A stretch of 37,689 nt of DNA from CAYRGQ01 sp964444885 (GCA_964444885.1 CAYUIZ010000017.1:1-37689), one strand, 5' to 3'. Counted from the first letter of the stretch, positions 21,886-31,516 are shown. Notes: generated by a model from the sequence alone, not told the origin. Translations and numbers: made by a program.

Positions 21886-22358
21886 CTCAATACGTCTGTT
21901 AACCGTTTTTCTAAACTGTTTTCTATCTGCCGGATAAACCGGTCCCTATCCCGTAGGTACATTACGTGGATGTAAATAACCCGTTTGTCCTTGCTCACGT
22001 CAATCACGAGCGTGCCCGGCGTCAGGGAAATCATCGTGGCCAGCATGTTGATTTCGACGTCGGTATGTACGTTCATTCGATATTTGACAATGCCCGGCTT
22101 CATGAAGTAATTGGGGGTCACCACGTCGTAGGCCACTTGTAGGTTAGCTTTGAGCATTTCCCAAAGGAAATAGAACACAAAGCCGATCACCTTGGGCACC
22201 CGGTTGAAATACCGTTTGTCCCCTTCGTCGTGGTTCATCAGCCAAAGGATGAAGAAACCCAGCAGGAAACCTAAGTAGAAGTTGGCGAAAAAAAGATCCC
22301 CCGTCAGCGCTACCCATGTAAAGGATAGCAGGAGATTCATCAAAAAGTTCTTTACCAT
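21882..22358 (-). CDS. mnhE: Mrp Na+/H+ antiporter subunit E
   Basis: A 158-residue protein with two N-terminal hydrophobic segments (about 4-40) and a cytoplasmic C-terminal domain. The blocks ISLTPGTLVIDV (about 110-121) and then IHVMYL are the MnhE/MrpE signature. The ATG at 22358 lies 15 bases after the mnhD stop, and the 3' end overlaps mnhF. It is required with the other subunits for assembly of a functional antiporter. Confidence 0.93.
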   Translation of the reverse strand: MVKNFLMNLLLSFTWVALTGDLFFANFYLGFLLGFFILWLMNHDEGDKRYFNRVPKVIGFVFYFLWEMLKANLQVAYDVVTPNYFMKPGIVKYRMNVHTDVEINMLATMISLTPGTLVIDVSKDKRVIYIHVMYLRDRDRFIRQIENSLEKRLTDVLR

Positions 22359-22373
22359 GTTGCCTCCCTTTTC

Positions 22374-23882
22374 TTAATTGCTCCGTCCTAAAACTGCTTC
22401 CAAATATGGGCTGGTGTCCATCATCTCTGCGGCAATATGCTGGGTGACGCGGATAATGTTTTCGGCGCCAAATCCAATGTATAGCGATACGCATGCCAGC
22501 ATGACAACTGGAATGACCAACAGGTTTTTCCGGGCACGCGGTGAGTCCTTAAAGGTATCTTCGATAGCCTCCGGTGTCGGCGGACTCTTCCAAAAAACGT
22601 CTGTCCACAACTTGGCAATGACATATAGCGTGACAAAGCTGCCGATGAGCACGGCGGCAATGTAAATGTAATTATTTTCGATCAGGCTTCCTTCAATGAG
22701 GTACACCTTGGCCCAAAAGCCTGACAAGGGGGGTATTCCCGCCAAGGAAAAAAGGACGACTGCCATGAGCAGGGACAGTTTGGGGTAGTCGGCATATAGC
22801 CCTCCCAGTTTGTCCATATTCATCGTGCCGCGCAGGTCGCGGATCAGCCCTGCCACGAGAAACAAATTGGTCTTGACAATCACATCGTGGAACAGGTAGA
22901 ACAAAGCGCCGACCAGCACGACCTCCGTAAATACACCTAGGCTACCGACCATGAAGCCAATGTGACAGACAATCATGTATGAAAAAAGGCGCCGGATGTT
23001 TCGCTTGATAAGCAAGCCGAAGCATCCCGTCAGGATGGTCATTACCCCGATACCGATAAAGACGATTTTGATGAAATCGTCGGGCACGAATACCAGCGTG
23101 AAGATACGGAACAACGCGTAGATGCCCACTTTGGTAAGCAAGCCGCCAAAGACCGCAGCCACAGCGGATGGCGGGGTGTGGTATGACGAGGGCAACCAAA
23201 AGTAAAGGGGGAATACCGCCGACTTGATTCCGAAGCCCACGATGAGAAAGACAGCCGCGATATCCAGTAGGTTGCGATTTTCGGTGGCGGCCACTTTAAG
23301 GGACAGGTCGGCCAAATTCAGCGTGCCGGTCAGCCCGTATAGGATGGCAATCCCCGTCAAAAACAGCATAGACGCCAAGATGTTCATGGCCATATACTTG
23401 ACTGCGCCTTCGATTTGCGCACGTCGCCCACCGAGGGTCATCAGTACAAAAGACGAGATGATGATCACCTCGAAAAACACGTAGAGGTTAAAGATATCGC
23501 CGGTCAGAAAGGCGCCGTTGAGCCCCAGCAACAGGAAGTGCAGGATGGGAAAGTAGCCGTACATGATCCTGGCGCGTGCGATGCCCGCCGCCGAGAACAT
23601 GGAGACGGCTAGCCCCGCAAAGCCCGTCAGCAACACCATCATGCTGGAAAATACGTCAGCGACGAAAACGATTCCGAAAGGGGCAGGCCAACTCGCGGTA
23701 TTGATAGTTTGGATCCCTTCGCGCCACACCTGCACAAAAAGCCCGATGGAAAGCAAGAGCACCACAATGCTGCCCCCGACGCTGATAACACGCTGGGCGA
23801 CCGGTTTGCGCCAAAAAAGGAGCAAAAGGATCGCTGTGAACAATTGGCCCAGTATGGGCAGCATGATAAAATTCTCCGTCAT
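22374..23882 (-). CDS. mnhD: Mrp Na+/H+ antiporter subunit D
   Basis: Large proton-translocating subunit, homologous to complex I antiporter-like subunits. The 502 residues hold about 14 transmembrane helices and the Proton_antipo_M domain (about 128-420). The conserved helix-5 glutamate is E138 in YVFFEVI, and the helix-7 lysine is K220 in FGIKSAVFPLYFWLP. PPSAVAAVFGGLLTKVGIYALF and GFWAKVYLIEG are family blocks. The start overlaps the mnhC stop by four bases. With MnhA it is expected to form the ion path. Confidence 0.96.
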   Translation of the reverse strand: MTENFIMLPILGQLFTAILLLLFWRKPVAQRVISVGGSIVVLLLSIGLFVQVWREGIQTINTASWPAPFGIVFVADVFSSMMVLLTGFAGLAVSMFSAAGIARARIMYGYFPILHFLLLGLNGAFLTGDIFNLYVFFEVIIISSFVLMTLGGRRAQIEGAVKYMAMNILASMLFLTGIAILYGLTGTLNLADLSLKVAATENRNLLDIAAVFLIVGFGIKSAVFPLYFWLPSSYHTPPSAVAAVFGGLLTKVGIYALFRIFTLVFVPDDFIKIVFIGIGVMTILTGCFGLLIKRNIRRLFSYMIVCHIGFMVGSLGVFTEVVLVGALFYLFHDVIVKTNLFLVAGLIRDLRGTMNMDKLGGLYADYPKLSLLMAVVLFSLAGIPPLSGFWAKVYLIEGSLIENNYIYIAAVLIGSFVTLYVIAKLWTDVFWKSPPTPEAIEDTFKDSPRARKNLLVIPVVMLACVSLYIGFGAENIIRVTQHIAAEMMDTSPYLEAVLGRSN

Positions 23883-24235
23883 AAATCTTCTTCTTCGGGG
23901 GTGTTCAAGTCGTCCAAATCATCCGAGTTGACGAGCGCATATACACGTTTCAGCAAAACAATGGCAAAGGACTGGAGTCCGAAGCTAATGACAATCGCTG
24001 TTAGGATCAGGGCCTGCGGGATAGGGTCGGCGTAAATATCGGTGAATACGCGCGACACCTGGTCAATCACCGGGGGCTTGCCTTTGGTGATGCGTCCCAA
24101 CAGAAAAATCAGCAGGTTGGCCCCATTGCCCAACAGCATGATGCCAATGATCAGTTTCACCATGCTCCGGCGCAGCAGCATGTAAACGCCCGCGCCATAC
24201 AGCACCCCAATCAATATGATGAACAATATCTCCAT
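23879..24235 (-). CDS. mnhC: Mrp Na+/H+ antiporter subunit C
   Basis: A 118-residue NuoK-like subunit with three transmembrane helices. The sequence LIIGIMLLGNGANLLIFLLG (about 28-47) and DPIPQALILTAIVISFGLQ are the MnhC markers. The C-terminal tail is acidic (DDLDDLNTPEEEDL). It starts 4 bases downstream of the mnhB stop and overlaps mnhD by four bases. Confidence 0.95.
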   Translation of the reverse strand: MEILFIILIGVLYGAGVYMLLRRSMVKLIIGIMLLGNGANLLIFLLGRITKGKPPVIDQVSRVFTDIYADPIPQALILTAIVISFGLQSFAIVLLKRVYALVNSDDLDDLNTPEEEDL

Positions 24236-24239
24236 ATAC

Positions 24240-24653
24240 TTAGTCGCTATACTGTGCTATTGTGAGCAGGATGGTCAGCACTACACCGATGACCACCACA
24301 TATACGCCCAAATCAAAAAACAAAGACGAACCAATCAAACCGATAATGGGCACCGGTTGGTCAAACCACAAGCCCGTCATCACGGGCTCGCCGATGAGCA
24401 TCGGTGCGGCCATGCTCATCGCCGCGATGGCCAGCCCAATCGGGATAAGCGTGCCCGGATGACGGCGCAACAGCCTCATCGTATGGTCGCTGCCGTTGGT
24501 AAATTTGTCGAGGACGAAGGCGATGGACGCCACCAACCCGCCTACGAATCCGCCGCCGGGGTGGTAATGCCCGCGCAGCAGCACGAATATCGAAAATAGC
24601 AGGAGAATCGGCAGCAAATAGCGCGAGGCCGTCTGTAATATCACACTCTTCAT
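24240..24653 (-). CDS. mnhB: Mrp Na+/H+ antiporter subunit B
   Basis: A 137-residue membrane protein of about four helices. The sequence LLRGHYHPGGGFVGGLVAS (about 26-44) is the unmistakable MnhB motif. Here mnhB is a separate gene, while its neighbour MnhA also carries the C-terminal MbhD/MbhE-type segments. It starts 20 bases after the mnhA stop and 4 bases ahead of mnhC. Confidence 0.94.
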   Translation of the reverse strand: MKSVILQTASRYLLPILLLFSIFVLLRGHYHPGGGFVGGLVASIAFVLDKFTNGSDHTMRLLRRHPGTLIPIGLAIAAMSMAAPMLIGEPVMTGLWFDQPVPIIGLIGSSLFFDLGVYVVVIGVVLTILLTIAQYSD

Positions 24654-24673
24654 ATCATCGTTTCCATGTAAAT

Positions 24674-26983
24674 CTATTCTTTTTCGGTCGCTTTCAGGCG
24701 CAGTTTGAGCAAGCTGAATACGCCAATAGCGGCGATGCTGAGCACGACGATCTCGAACATCGTATCCATACCCCTAAAATCCACTAATATCACGTTCACG
24801 ACGTTCTTGCCTTTGGCCAGCAAGTAGGCATTGTCGCCGTAATAGTCGCTTATTTCGCTGTTTTTCGGCACGGCCAGTACCTGCGCGGCGATCAATGCGA
24901 TGATGATGCCGAAAACCGTTGCCACGATGGTGTCGCGGAGCTTGACCTTCGGATTAGCAAAGTTGAGGTAGGGCGGCAGGCGGAACAAAACCAACACAAA
25001 TAGAACGACCGTTAGTGTATCAATCGTAAACTGGGTCATGGCCAGGTCAGGTGCGCTGTAAAACAGGAACAACAAACAGATGCTCAACCCCATGCCACTA
25101 AGCGCGACTACCGAAGTCATGCGCGATGGTGTCAATATCGCCAAGAATACAGCGCCGATTAAGATGGCGCCGACCGCTACTTCATAAAACCTGACCGGCG
25201 ACAGGGAAGCCAGGTCAATGTAGACGTTTCCGCCGACCAGCAGTTTGTAGCCCAACAGCAGGATGGTGAACGAAATAATAGCAAGCAAGTACAGGCGAAG
25301 GTACCCGCTGTGGAGCTTGTTGGTGTATCGGCTGGATAGCCGTAGCACGAAGCGGGAAAACTGACCGAAAAGGTGCTCCGGCGCCAATCGCTCAAATCGT
25401 TGCATGAATTTGATGCGCGTGGGGCTTGGTTTCATCGCCACATAAAGCAAGGAACCGGCGACGAGGGTGACCGCGCTCAGCAACAGGACGAGGTTGAATC
25501 CATGCCATATCTTCAGTGGCGATGTGATGGGTTCGCCGGCCATGGACGCCGCAGCAGGGTTAAGCAGGGAAGCGTCTGCCAGCGAGGGAAAGCAGCCAAA
25601 AACAAGGCCTAACACGGCAAGCAAAAGGGGCGGTACCCACATCGTTGCCTGCGGCAAATGTACGTTCGACAGGCGTTCGGGCAACGTGCCCGCAAAAGGC
25701 TTGATACCAGCAACAAAACCTGCGTAGAGCAGCAGGATATTGGTCACCAAAGCGACACCCGTCAGCGCGAGGCCCCAGTTGCCACCTTCATGCAGGGTGG
25801 ATTCATAAATTAGGTCCTTGCCAATGAAACCGAACGTAAACGGCAGTCCCGCACTGGACAAGGCGGCAAACAGGCCGGCGACCGCCAAGGGAAACATCAC
25901 CTTTCGCAAGCCGGCGAGCCATGTCACATCCCGCGAACCGGTTTCGTGATCAATGACGCCCGTGATTAAAAAGAGGGACGCCTTATATAAGGCGTGCACC
26001 AGGATGAATACGCTCGCCGCCATCAGGGATTGCGGTGTGCCGATGCCGATCAGGAAGACCAGTATGCCCAGCGCGGCAATCGTAGAATACGCGAGTACGC
26101 CCTTCAGGTCAGTGCGGAACAACGAATGGAATGCGGCGTACAGCATCGTGATGCCTCCGACAATGACCAAGGGATAGGTCCAGAAATCCGTGCCGCCTAA
26201 AACCGGGAACATCCGGGCCAGCAGGTAGACGCCGGCCTTCACCATCGTTGCCGAATGGAGATAGGCGGACACCGGCGTTGGCGCCTTCATGGCGCCGGGC
26301 AGCCAGAAATGGAAAGGGAACTGGGCCGACTTCGTAAACGCACCCGCAAAAAGAAAAGCGACCATCCAGCCATACAGCACGTGGTTTTTCAGCAGTTCGC
26401 TCTGTGAAATCATGTCCTGAATGGAGAAGCTTCCCGAATAGCGTGCCATCGTTACCACCGATGCCAAGAGTAGGAACCCGCCCCCACCCGTGATGGTCAG
26501 GGCTACGAGCGAACTGCGTCTGGAGGCGGCGTTATCATTATTAAATCCGATGAGAAAAAACGAACTGATACTCGTCAGCTCCCAGAATACGAATAAAAGC
26601 AGGACGTTGTCGGCCAGCACCAGGCCCAGCATGGCGGCCATGAACATGCTTAAATACGCGTAGAAGCGATCGATATAGTGATGTCCTTTGAGGTAGGATG
26701 ATGCATAGAGAAAGACCAGCGAACCGATACCGGTAATCAGCAAACTGAATAGCAAGGATAAGCCGTCCAGGTGGAAATCAAAGTTCACTCCCAGTGACGG
26801 TACCCAATCGTAATGCACAGAAACCGTGTTTCCTTGGCTGATAGCTGGAAGGTAACTGGCAAAATAGGCAAACAATACGATGGGTAAAAGGGAAATGAGG
26901 ATGGAAAGCCGGCCTTTGACGAAGCGGCCAAAAGGCACTAATAAAAGAGATAATACAAAACCAGAGAGTACAGCTATAAGCAT
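24674..26983 (-). CDS. mnhA: Mrp Na+/H+ antiporter subunit A, with C-terminal MbhD/MbhE-like segments
   Basis: Largest subunit of the Mrp antiporter (769 residues), which exports Na+ in exchange for H+ and supports pH and sodium tolerance. The NuoL-like part (about 1-500) contains E135 in FVFWELTS, K218 in AFTKSAQFPFHFWLP and K249 in HSATMVKAG, residues aligned with those needed for ion transport in complex I-type subunits. A connecting region follows. The C-terminal part has the MbhD-like YSAPDLAMTQFTIDTLTVV and the MbhE-like NVILVDFRGMDTMFEI. It is the first gene of the seven-gene operon mnhA to mnhG. Upstream, only a poor promoter candidate (TAGATTTTG on the minus strand, 27036-27028) is visible. 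Confidence 0.96.
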   Translation of the reverse strand: MLIAVLSGFVLSLLLVPFGRFVKGRLSILISLLPIVLFAYFASYLPAISQGNTVSVHYDWVPSLGVNFDFHLDGLSLLFSLLITGIGSLVFLYASSYLKGHHYIDRFYAYLSMFMAAMLGLVLADNVLLLFVFWELTSISSFFLIGFNNDNAASRRSSLVALTITGGGGFLLLASVVTMARYSGSFSIQDMISQSELLKNHVLYGWMVAFLFAGAFTKSAQFPFHFWLPGAMKAPTPVSAYLHSATMVKAGVYLLARMFPVLGGTDFWTYPLVIVGGITMLYAAFHSLFRTDLKGVLAYSTIAALGILVFLIGIGTPQSLMAASVFILVHALYKASLFLITGVIDHETGSRDVTWLAGLRKVMFPLAVAGLFAALSSAGLPFTFGFIGKDLIYESTLHEGGNWGLALTGVALVTNILLLYAGFVAGIKPFAGTLPERLSNVHLPQATMWVPPLLLAVLGLVFGCFPSLADASLLNPAAASMAGEPITSPLKIWHGFNLVLLLSAVTLVAGSLLYVAMKPSPTRIKFMQRFERLAPEHLFGQFSRFVLRLSSRYTNKLHSGYLRLYLLAIISFTILLLGYKLLVGGNVYIDLASLSPVRFYEVAVGAILIGAVFLAILTPSRMTSVVALSGMGLSICLLFLFYSAPDLAMTQFTIDTLTVVLFVLVLFRLPPYLNFANPKVKLRDTIVATVFGIIIALIAAQVLAVPKNSEISDYYGDNAYLLAKGKNVVNVILVDFRGMDTMFEIVVLSIAAIGVFSLLKLRLKATEKE

Positions 26984-27159
26984 CTACATAACCTTTATAT
27001 CGTGTGTGGAAATGCCACTAAATTATGCAAAATCTAAGAAACGGCAATAGTTTTTGTGCGTTAGCCCGAAAATTGCCCGTAGTGCGGTGATGCAGGACGG
27101 GGCAGGACACGCTTGTGGCGCGGTGCGCATAAATCGTTTTCGGATTTGGCAAAAAAGGC

Positions 27160-27167
27160 TAGCTTTG
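27160..27167 (+). promoter_or_regulatory. -7 promoter element (TAGCTTTG) for the metallophosphoesterase gene
   Basis: TAGCTTTG fits TAnnTTTG and lies 43 bases before the ATG at 27211. A TTTG at 27145-27148 is too close to be the -33 box. The rest of the 227-base divergent interval toward mnhA shows nothing I can name. Confidence 0.5.
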
Positions 27168-27210
27168 TGAGTCTGAATGGTAGTTATATTCCTTTAATCA
27201 ACCCACTTAC

Positions 27211-28302
27211 ATGAAAGCATCACGGAGAATTTCGAGATTTTTGCTGCTGACGATTTGTGTTTTGTTCGTCTCGCAAAGCCGCGCCCAAGAGGCCGCTTAC
27301 CAAGCCCCCGCATTGACCGAAGAGGGAGCCTGGTCGATGGTATTGATACCCGACCCTCAGACCTATGTTAAATTTGAGCGCAATCAGGGGATCCTCGAAT
27401 TAATGATGGGTTGGATCAGCGAACAGATATCGCCGCTCAATATACAGATGGTATTGTGTACGGGCGATCTAGTGGAGCATAACGACTGGCTCAATCCCGT
27501 AGCGCGCGAGGCCAACCAGTCCGGCAAGGAGCAATGGGAGGCTGTGGCGCGCGCATTTGACCGCCTCGATGGCAAGGTGCCCTACGTGGCGGCCACGGGC
27601 AATCACGACTATGGTGTCAAAAACGTCGAGTACCGCCGCACAAACTACAATCAGTATTTCCCTGTCGACAAAAATCCCTTATCGCAACGCTTGCTGCGCG
27701 ATGCCGGCGAGGACGCGCAGGGCTACCCGTCGTTGACCAATGCTACCTATGAGTTCCAGTCGCCGCAAGGCAAGGCCTTTTTAGTGATGGTGCTGGAGTT
27801 CGCGCCACGCGATACCGTGCTGCGGTGGGCACTGAAAACCATCAACCAGGAAAAATACGCGGATCATACGGTGATTCTGCTGACCCACTCGTACCTCAAC
27901 TCAGACAGTGAGCATATCGTCAAAGAAGGCTATCCCATCACCGATGGCAATTATGGGGCGGCCGTATGGGAGAAACTCGTCAAGCCTTCCACCAATATCG
28001 AGCTTGTACTTTCGGGACATATTGGCCGGCCCGATGATCCGCTCGGGCATCTCGGTTTCCGTACCGATACGAACGCGGGCGGGCGGACGGTTAACCAAAT
28101 GGTGTTCAACGCGCAGGCGCTGGGCGGCGGCTGGTTTGGCAATGGCGGGGATGGATGGATTCGCCTGCTTGAATTCTCACCAGACGGAAAAACCGTCCGT
28201 GTGAAGACCTTCTCGCCGTTTTTCGCAATTTCGCCGACCACCCGGCATTTGGCGTGGCGCACGGAAGCCTACGATGAGTTCACCTTTTCATTAAGCAACT
28301 GA
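27211..28302 (+). CDS. Exported calcineurin-like metallophosphoesterase
   Basis: A 363-residue protein with a signal peptide (about 1-25, hydrophobic core FLLLTICVLFV, cleavage after QSRAQ or SRA), so it should act in the periplasm or outside. The metallophosphatase metal ligands are in order: D48 with Q50 (DPQ), D86 (TGDLVEHND), N131-H132-D133 (GNHD), H226 (THSY) and H270 (SGHIG). The first motif is DPQ instead of the commoner DxH, a known variant in this superfamily. The substrate is not predictable; family members cleave phosphomonoesters, diesters or nucleotides. It stands alone between the divergent Mrp operon and hemA, with its own promoter. Confidence 0.88.
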   Translation: MKASRRISRFLLLTICVLFVSQSRAQEAAYQAPALTEEGAWSMVLIPDPQTYVKFERNQGILELMMGWISEQISPLNIQMVLCTGDLVEHNDWLNPVAREANQSGKEQWEAVARAFDRLDGKVPYVAATGNHDYGVKNVEYRRTNYNQYFPVDKNPLSQRLLRDAGEDAQGYPSLTNATYEFQSPQGKAFLVMVLEFAPRDTVLRWALKTINQEKYADHTVILLTHSYLNSDSEHIVKEGYPITDGNYGAAVWEKLVKPSTNIELVLSGHIGRPDDPLGHLGFRTDTNAGGRTVNQMVFNAQALGGGWFGNGGDGWIRLLEFSPDGKTVRVKTFSPFFAISPTTRHLAWRTEAYDEFTFSLSN

Positions 28303-28420
28303 TCCGGCGGGCCCGTGTAAGGGATTGATTGGCATGCCCTTGCTGGATGCCATCAATTTATAACCATTCTAAATAGCTGTGTTTGACACGTTTCTGACAC
28401 ATGGCTGGCTTGATAAGTCG

Positions 28421-28428
28421 TACTTTTG
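28421..28428 (+). promoter_or_regulatory. -7 promoter element (TACTTTTG) for the hem cluster
   Basis: TACTTTTG matches TAnnTTTG and lies 32 bases before the TTG start of hemA. No -33 TTG at a normal distance is visible. Confidence 0.55.
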
Positions 28429-28460
28429 CCCTAGTAATTTGAAGCGAACCGTATACCATT

Positions 28461-29702
28461 TTGAAGAATCTTAAGGTCATAGCATTTACGCACAAGTATG
28501 TGGAGTTGAGGGATTTGGGCAATCTTGTGATCTGCAATGAAGACCTCGAGAGCCGACTTATCAACGTCAAGAACCATTTTGATATTCCGGAGATTTTCTA
28601 CATTGGAACGTGTAACCGGGTAGAATTTGTGTTTTACGGCGCCCACGAACTCACCTCATCCTTCGTGAAGGAGTTCTTGGAACAGCTCAATTTCTGCGTG
28701 CCGAACGAGCGCATGGAGTCATTTTTGGATCAAGTGTCGAAATACTCGGGTCTGGATGCGTTACGTCACTTGTTTCGGATGTCCTGCTCGTTAGAGAGCT
28801 TGGTGGTAGGTGAAAAAGAGGTGCTCGCACAAGTGCGTAAGGCCTATGAGCGTTGCCGCCAGTTGGGCTTTACCGGCGATTTCCTCCGTTTGATGATGGA
28901 CCGCCTGGTGAAAACATCCAAAGAGGTGTACACGCATACGCGGATTTCACGCAATCCGGTTTCCGTGGTGTCCTTGGCGTATCGCAAGCTGAAGGAGGTC
29001 AAGCTGGCTGAAGATCCGCGCATCCTCGTGATTGGCGCAGGCGAAACCAACCAAAATCTGGCAAAATACCTGAACAAACATAAATTCACCAATTTTGTCG
29101 TGTTCAACCGCACCTTGGAAAAAGCACAGGCGTTCGCGACGGAGCTCAACGGAAAAGCACTACCACTAAGCGAGCTGAGGAATTATAAAGAGGGCTTTGA
29201 CGTATTGATCAGTTGTACCGGTTCGGCCGAAGCGATCATTGACGAAAAGCTGTATGCTTCGCTGCTGAATGGCGAAACCGACCGCAAGGTGATTGTGGAT
29301 TTGGCCATTCCCCATGATATCGACAGCGCGGTGATCGACAACAATCCCGTACATTATATCGAGGTCGGCAGCTTGCAGGCTATTGCCAACCGCAACCTGC
29401 AGGAGCGCTACGATGAGCTGCAGCATGCTGAGGCGATTATCGAGGCGAATATTACCGAGTTTCTGCCCATGCTGAAGCAACGGCGTGTCGAATTGGCGAT
29501 GCGTGAAGTGCCCGACAAAGTGAAGGAGATCCGGTCTTTTGCGCTCAACGAAGTGTTTGCCGCCGAGGTTAGCCAGCTGGACGATAACTCCCGCCTCGTA
29601 CTCGAGAAGGTGATCGACTACATGGAGAAAAAATACATCAAGGTTCCCATGGTAATGGCCAAGGACATCCTCGTCAGGACCAGCCAGGCCGAGATCAATT
29701 GA
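28461..29702 (+). CDS. hemA: Glutamyl-tRNA reductase
   Basis: First committed enzyme of the C5 route to tetrapyrroles: it reduces glutamyl-tRNA to glutamate-1-semialdehyde with NADPH. The 413 residues contain the catalytic cysteine C51 in FYIGTCNRVEF and the family signature LESLVVGEKEVLAQV. The NADPH domain follows with LVIGAGETNQNLAKYL, and a C-terminal dimerisation helix ends the protein. It begins with TTG at 28461, 33 bases after the promoter -7 box; no ATG is available upstream in frame close to the conserved N-terminus. It heads the group hemA, hemC-hemD, hemB, hemL on the same strand. HemL, which takes its unstable product, is encoded last. Confidence 0.96.
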   Translation: MKNLKVIAFTHKYVELRDLGNLVICNEDLESRLINVKNHFDIPEIFYIGTCNRVEFVFYGAHELTSSFVKEFLEQLNFCVPNERMESFLDQVSKYSGLDALRHLFRMSCSLESLVVGEKEVLAQVRKAYERCRQLGFTGDFLRLMMDRLVKTSKEVYTHTRISRNPVSVVSLAYRKLKEVKLAEDPRILVIGAGETNQNLAKYLNKHKFTNFVVFNRTLEKAQAFATELNGKALPLSELRNYKEGFDVLISCTGSAEAIIDEKLYASLLNGETDRKVIVDLAIPHDIDSAVIDNNPVHYIEVGSLQAIANRNLQERYDELQHAEAIIEANITEFLPMLKQRRVELAMREVPDKVKEIRSFALNEVFAAEVSQLDDNSRLVLEKVIDYMEKKYIKVPMVMAKDILVRTSQAEIN

Positions 29703-29837
29703 TCGTTTCGATCCCCACACTACGCTATTTCCCGAATACCCATACCGCTTGCCGTGCGCCTACAGCGCGAATAGGGGGGAAGCTACTGGTTTTGGCGTGA
29801 TTTTTTATATTTTTAGGCGTTATTTGAATCGATTATT

Positions 29838-31457
29838 TTGAAACGAACGTTAATCATAGGTACCCGGGGTAGCGAGCTCGCACTATGGCAAGCCAACCAC
29901 ATCAAAGACAAGTTAGCGGCCATCGGCGTAGCCTCCGAGCTGAAAATCATTAAAACCCAAGGCGATATCGTGCAACACCTGCGGCTAGATAAGCTGGAGG
30001 GGAAGGGCTTCTTCACCAAAGAACTGGAAGAAGAACTTCTCAGCGGCGGTATTGATCTGGCCGTACATTCCCATAAGGACTTGCCAACGCAAAACCCCGA
30101 AGGACTGACTATCGCGGCGGTGAGCGAACGCGAGGACGCCGCAGAACTGCTGATCATCCACAAGGACTGCGTGGACGTGAAAAAACGCCTGTCGCTCAAG
30201 CACAATGCCACGGTGGGCACCTCATCGAACCGGCGCAAGGCACAATTGCAGGGTATGCGTCCCGATCTGGAGTTTGCGGACTTGCGCGGAAACGTGATCA
30301 CCCGCATTGGGAAGCTACGCAACGATGATTACGACGCGATTATGCTGGCCAAGGCGGGTATATCCCGTATTGGGGTGGACTTGAGTGATTTCCACGTTGA
30401 GGAGCTGCCTCCTGTAGAAATTGTACCCGCACCCGCGCAAGGCGTGTTGGCCGTACAAATCCGCGAAGCAGACCGCGAGCTCTATGATATCCTGCAAGGG
30501 ATACACGATAAGCAAGTAGCCGAGGCCATTAGCGTCGAGCGCGCAGTGCTACGGCAATTCGATGCCGGATGCCATGCGCCGTTGGGTTGTTACTGCCGCT
30601 ATCAGGACGGGCAATACCAGGTATGGTCGTCTATCGCGGATACGGCCGAAGAGTTTCCCACGCGCCTGTACATGTCGTCAAACACGACCGATGGTTTGGC
30701 TGCCAAAATTGCTGCCAAATACGACAAAAACCGCAAGCTCCCCAAACAAGTCTTTATATCGCGCGACGTTAACGAAAACAGTTATTTCTACCGGGCCATG
30801 CAACAGCTGGGTATCGGTGTGGACGGCAGGTCGCTGATCCGTATTTTTCCAATTATCAATACGCTTGACCCCTATATTCTCAAGCATTTGGACTGGGTGT
30901 TTTTCACGAGCAAGAACGGCATCGAGAACTTTTTTATGTTGCAGCCCAGGCTGAGCAAGAAGACCAAGTTTGCCGTGATCGGCCGTGGCTCCGAAGAAAC
31001 GCTAAAGCAGCATGGATACGTTCCTGACTTTACCGGTGAGAAGCTCGGCATCGATATGCACGGCATCGCTAAGGAGTTTGCCCGGATTGCGGACGGCACG
31101 ACCGTGCTGATACCGCGCGCAAAGGAATCGCTGGAGACGATCCAGAAATCGCTGACGCCGAATACGAAGGTCGTCAACCTACCGGTTTACCAAACACGGA
31201 CGGAGTCAGGCGTTTCGAAAAGCAATGCCGAAGTGCTGATCTTTACGAGTCCCAGCAACGTGGAGGCATATTTTGCCGATAATTTGGTAGACCCCGGCCA
31301 GCAAATTATCTGCATCGGCCATTCGTCAGGCAAAAAGATCGAAGAGCTTGGCTTAAGCTACCACTTGCCGTTTTCACCGGATGAGATCGGGCTGGCAGAG
31401 GCGGTATTCGCATTGGATTACGGAAATGAAGCCGGAAACACTGGCGCAAAGCAATAA
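29838..31457 (+). CDS. hemC: Hydroxymethylbilane synthase fused to uroporphyrinogen-III synthase
   Basis: A 539-residue protein that joins two consecutive enzymes of tetrapyrrole synthesis. Residues about 1-300 are HemC: GTRGSELALWQA (8-19), catalytic D81 in HSHKDLP, the arginine-rich NRRKAQL and ADLRGNVITR blocks, and the dipyrromethane-bearing C245 in DAGCHAPLG. Residues about 303-530 are HemD-like: QVFISRDVNENS opens it, WVFFTSKNGIENF and IGRGSEETLKQHG follow, and LIFTSPSNVEAYF then CIGHSSGKKIEELG complete the weakly conserved family pattern. HemC alone would be near 310 residues. The start is TTG at 29838. No separate hemD is seen nearby. Fusion would channel the unstable hydroxymethylbilane. 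HemC is certain, HemD likely. Confidence 0.93.
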   Translation: MKRTLIIGTRGSELALWQANHIKDKLAAIGVASELKIIKTQGDIVQHLRLDKLEGKGFFTKELEEELLSGGIDLAVHSHKDLPTQNPEGLTIAAVSEREDAAELLIIHKDCVDVKKRLSLKHNATVGTSSNRRKAQLQGMRPDLEFADLRGNVITRIGKLRNDDYDAIMLAKAGISRIGVDLSDFHVEELPPVEIVPAPAQGVLAVQIREADRELYDILQGIHDKQVAEAISVERAVLRQFDAGCHAPLGCYCRYQDGQYQVWSSIADTAEEFPTRLYMSSNTTDGLAAKIAAKYDKNRKLPKQVFISRDVNENSYFYRAMQQLGIGVDGRSLIRIFPIINTLDPYILKHLDWVFFTSKNGIENFFMLQPRLSKKTKFAVIGRGSEETLKQHGYVPDFTGEKLGIDMHGIAKEFARIADGTTVLIPRAKESLETIQKSLTPNTKVVNLPVYQTRTESGVSKSNAEVLIFTSPSNVEAYFADNLVDPGQQIICIGHSSGKKIEELGLSYHLPFSPDEIGLAEAVFALDYGNEAGNTGAKQ

Positions 31458-31516
31458 AATCAGTACGCGCTCCTTCGGGCAAGCGCACGAAACATTACAT
31501 ACAATTCACACGCAAC

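Noticed and set aside
27028..27036. TAGATTTTG (minus strand) as Mrp operon promoter
   Set aside because: It has three instead of two bases between TA and TTTG and no -33 partner; kept only as a weak remark.
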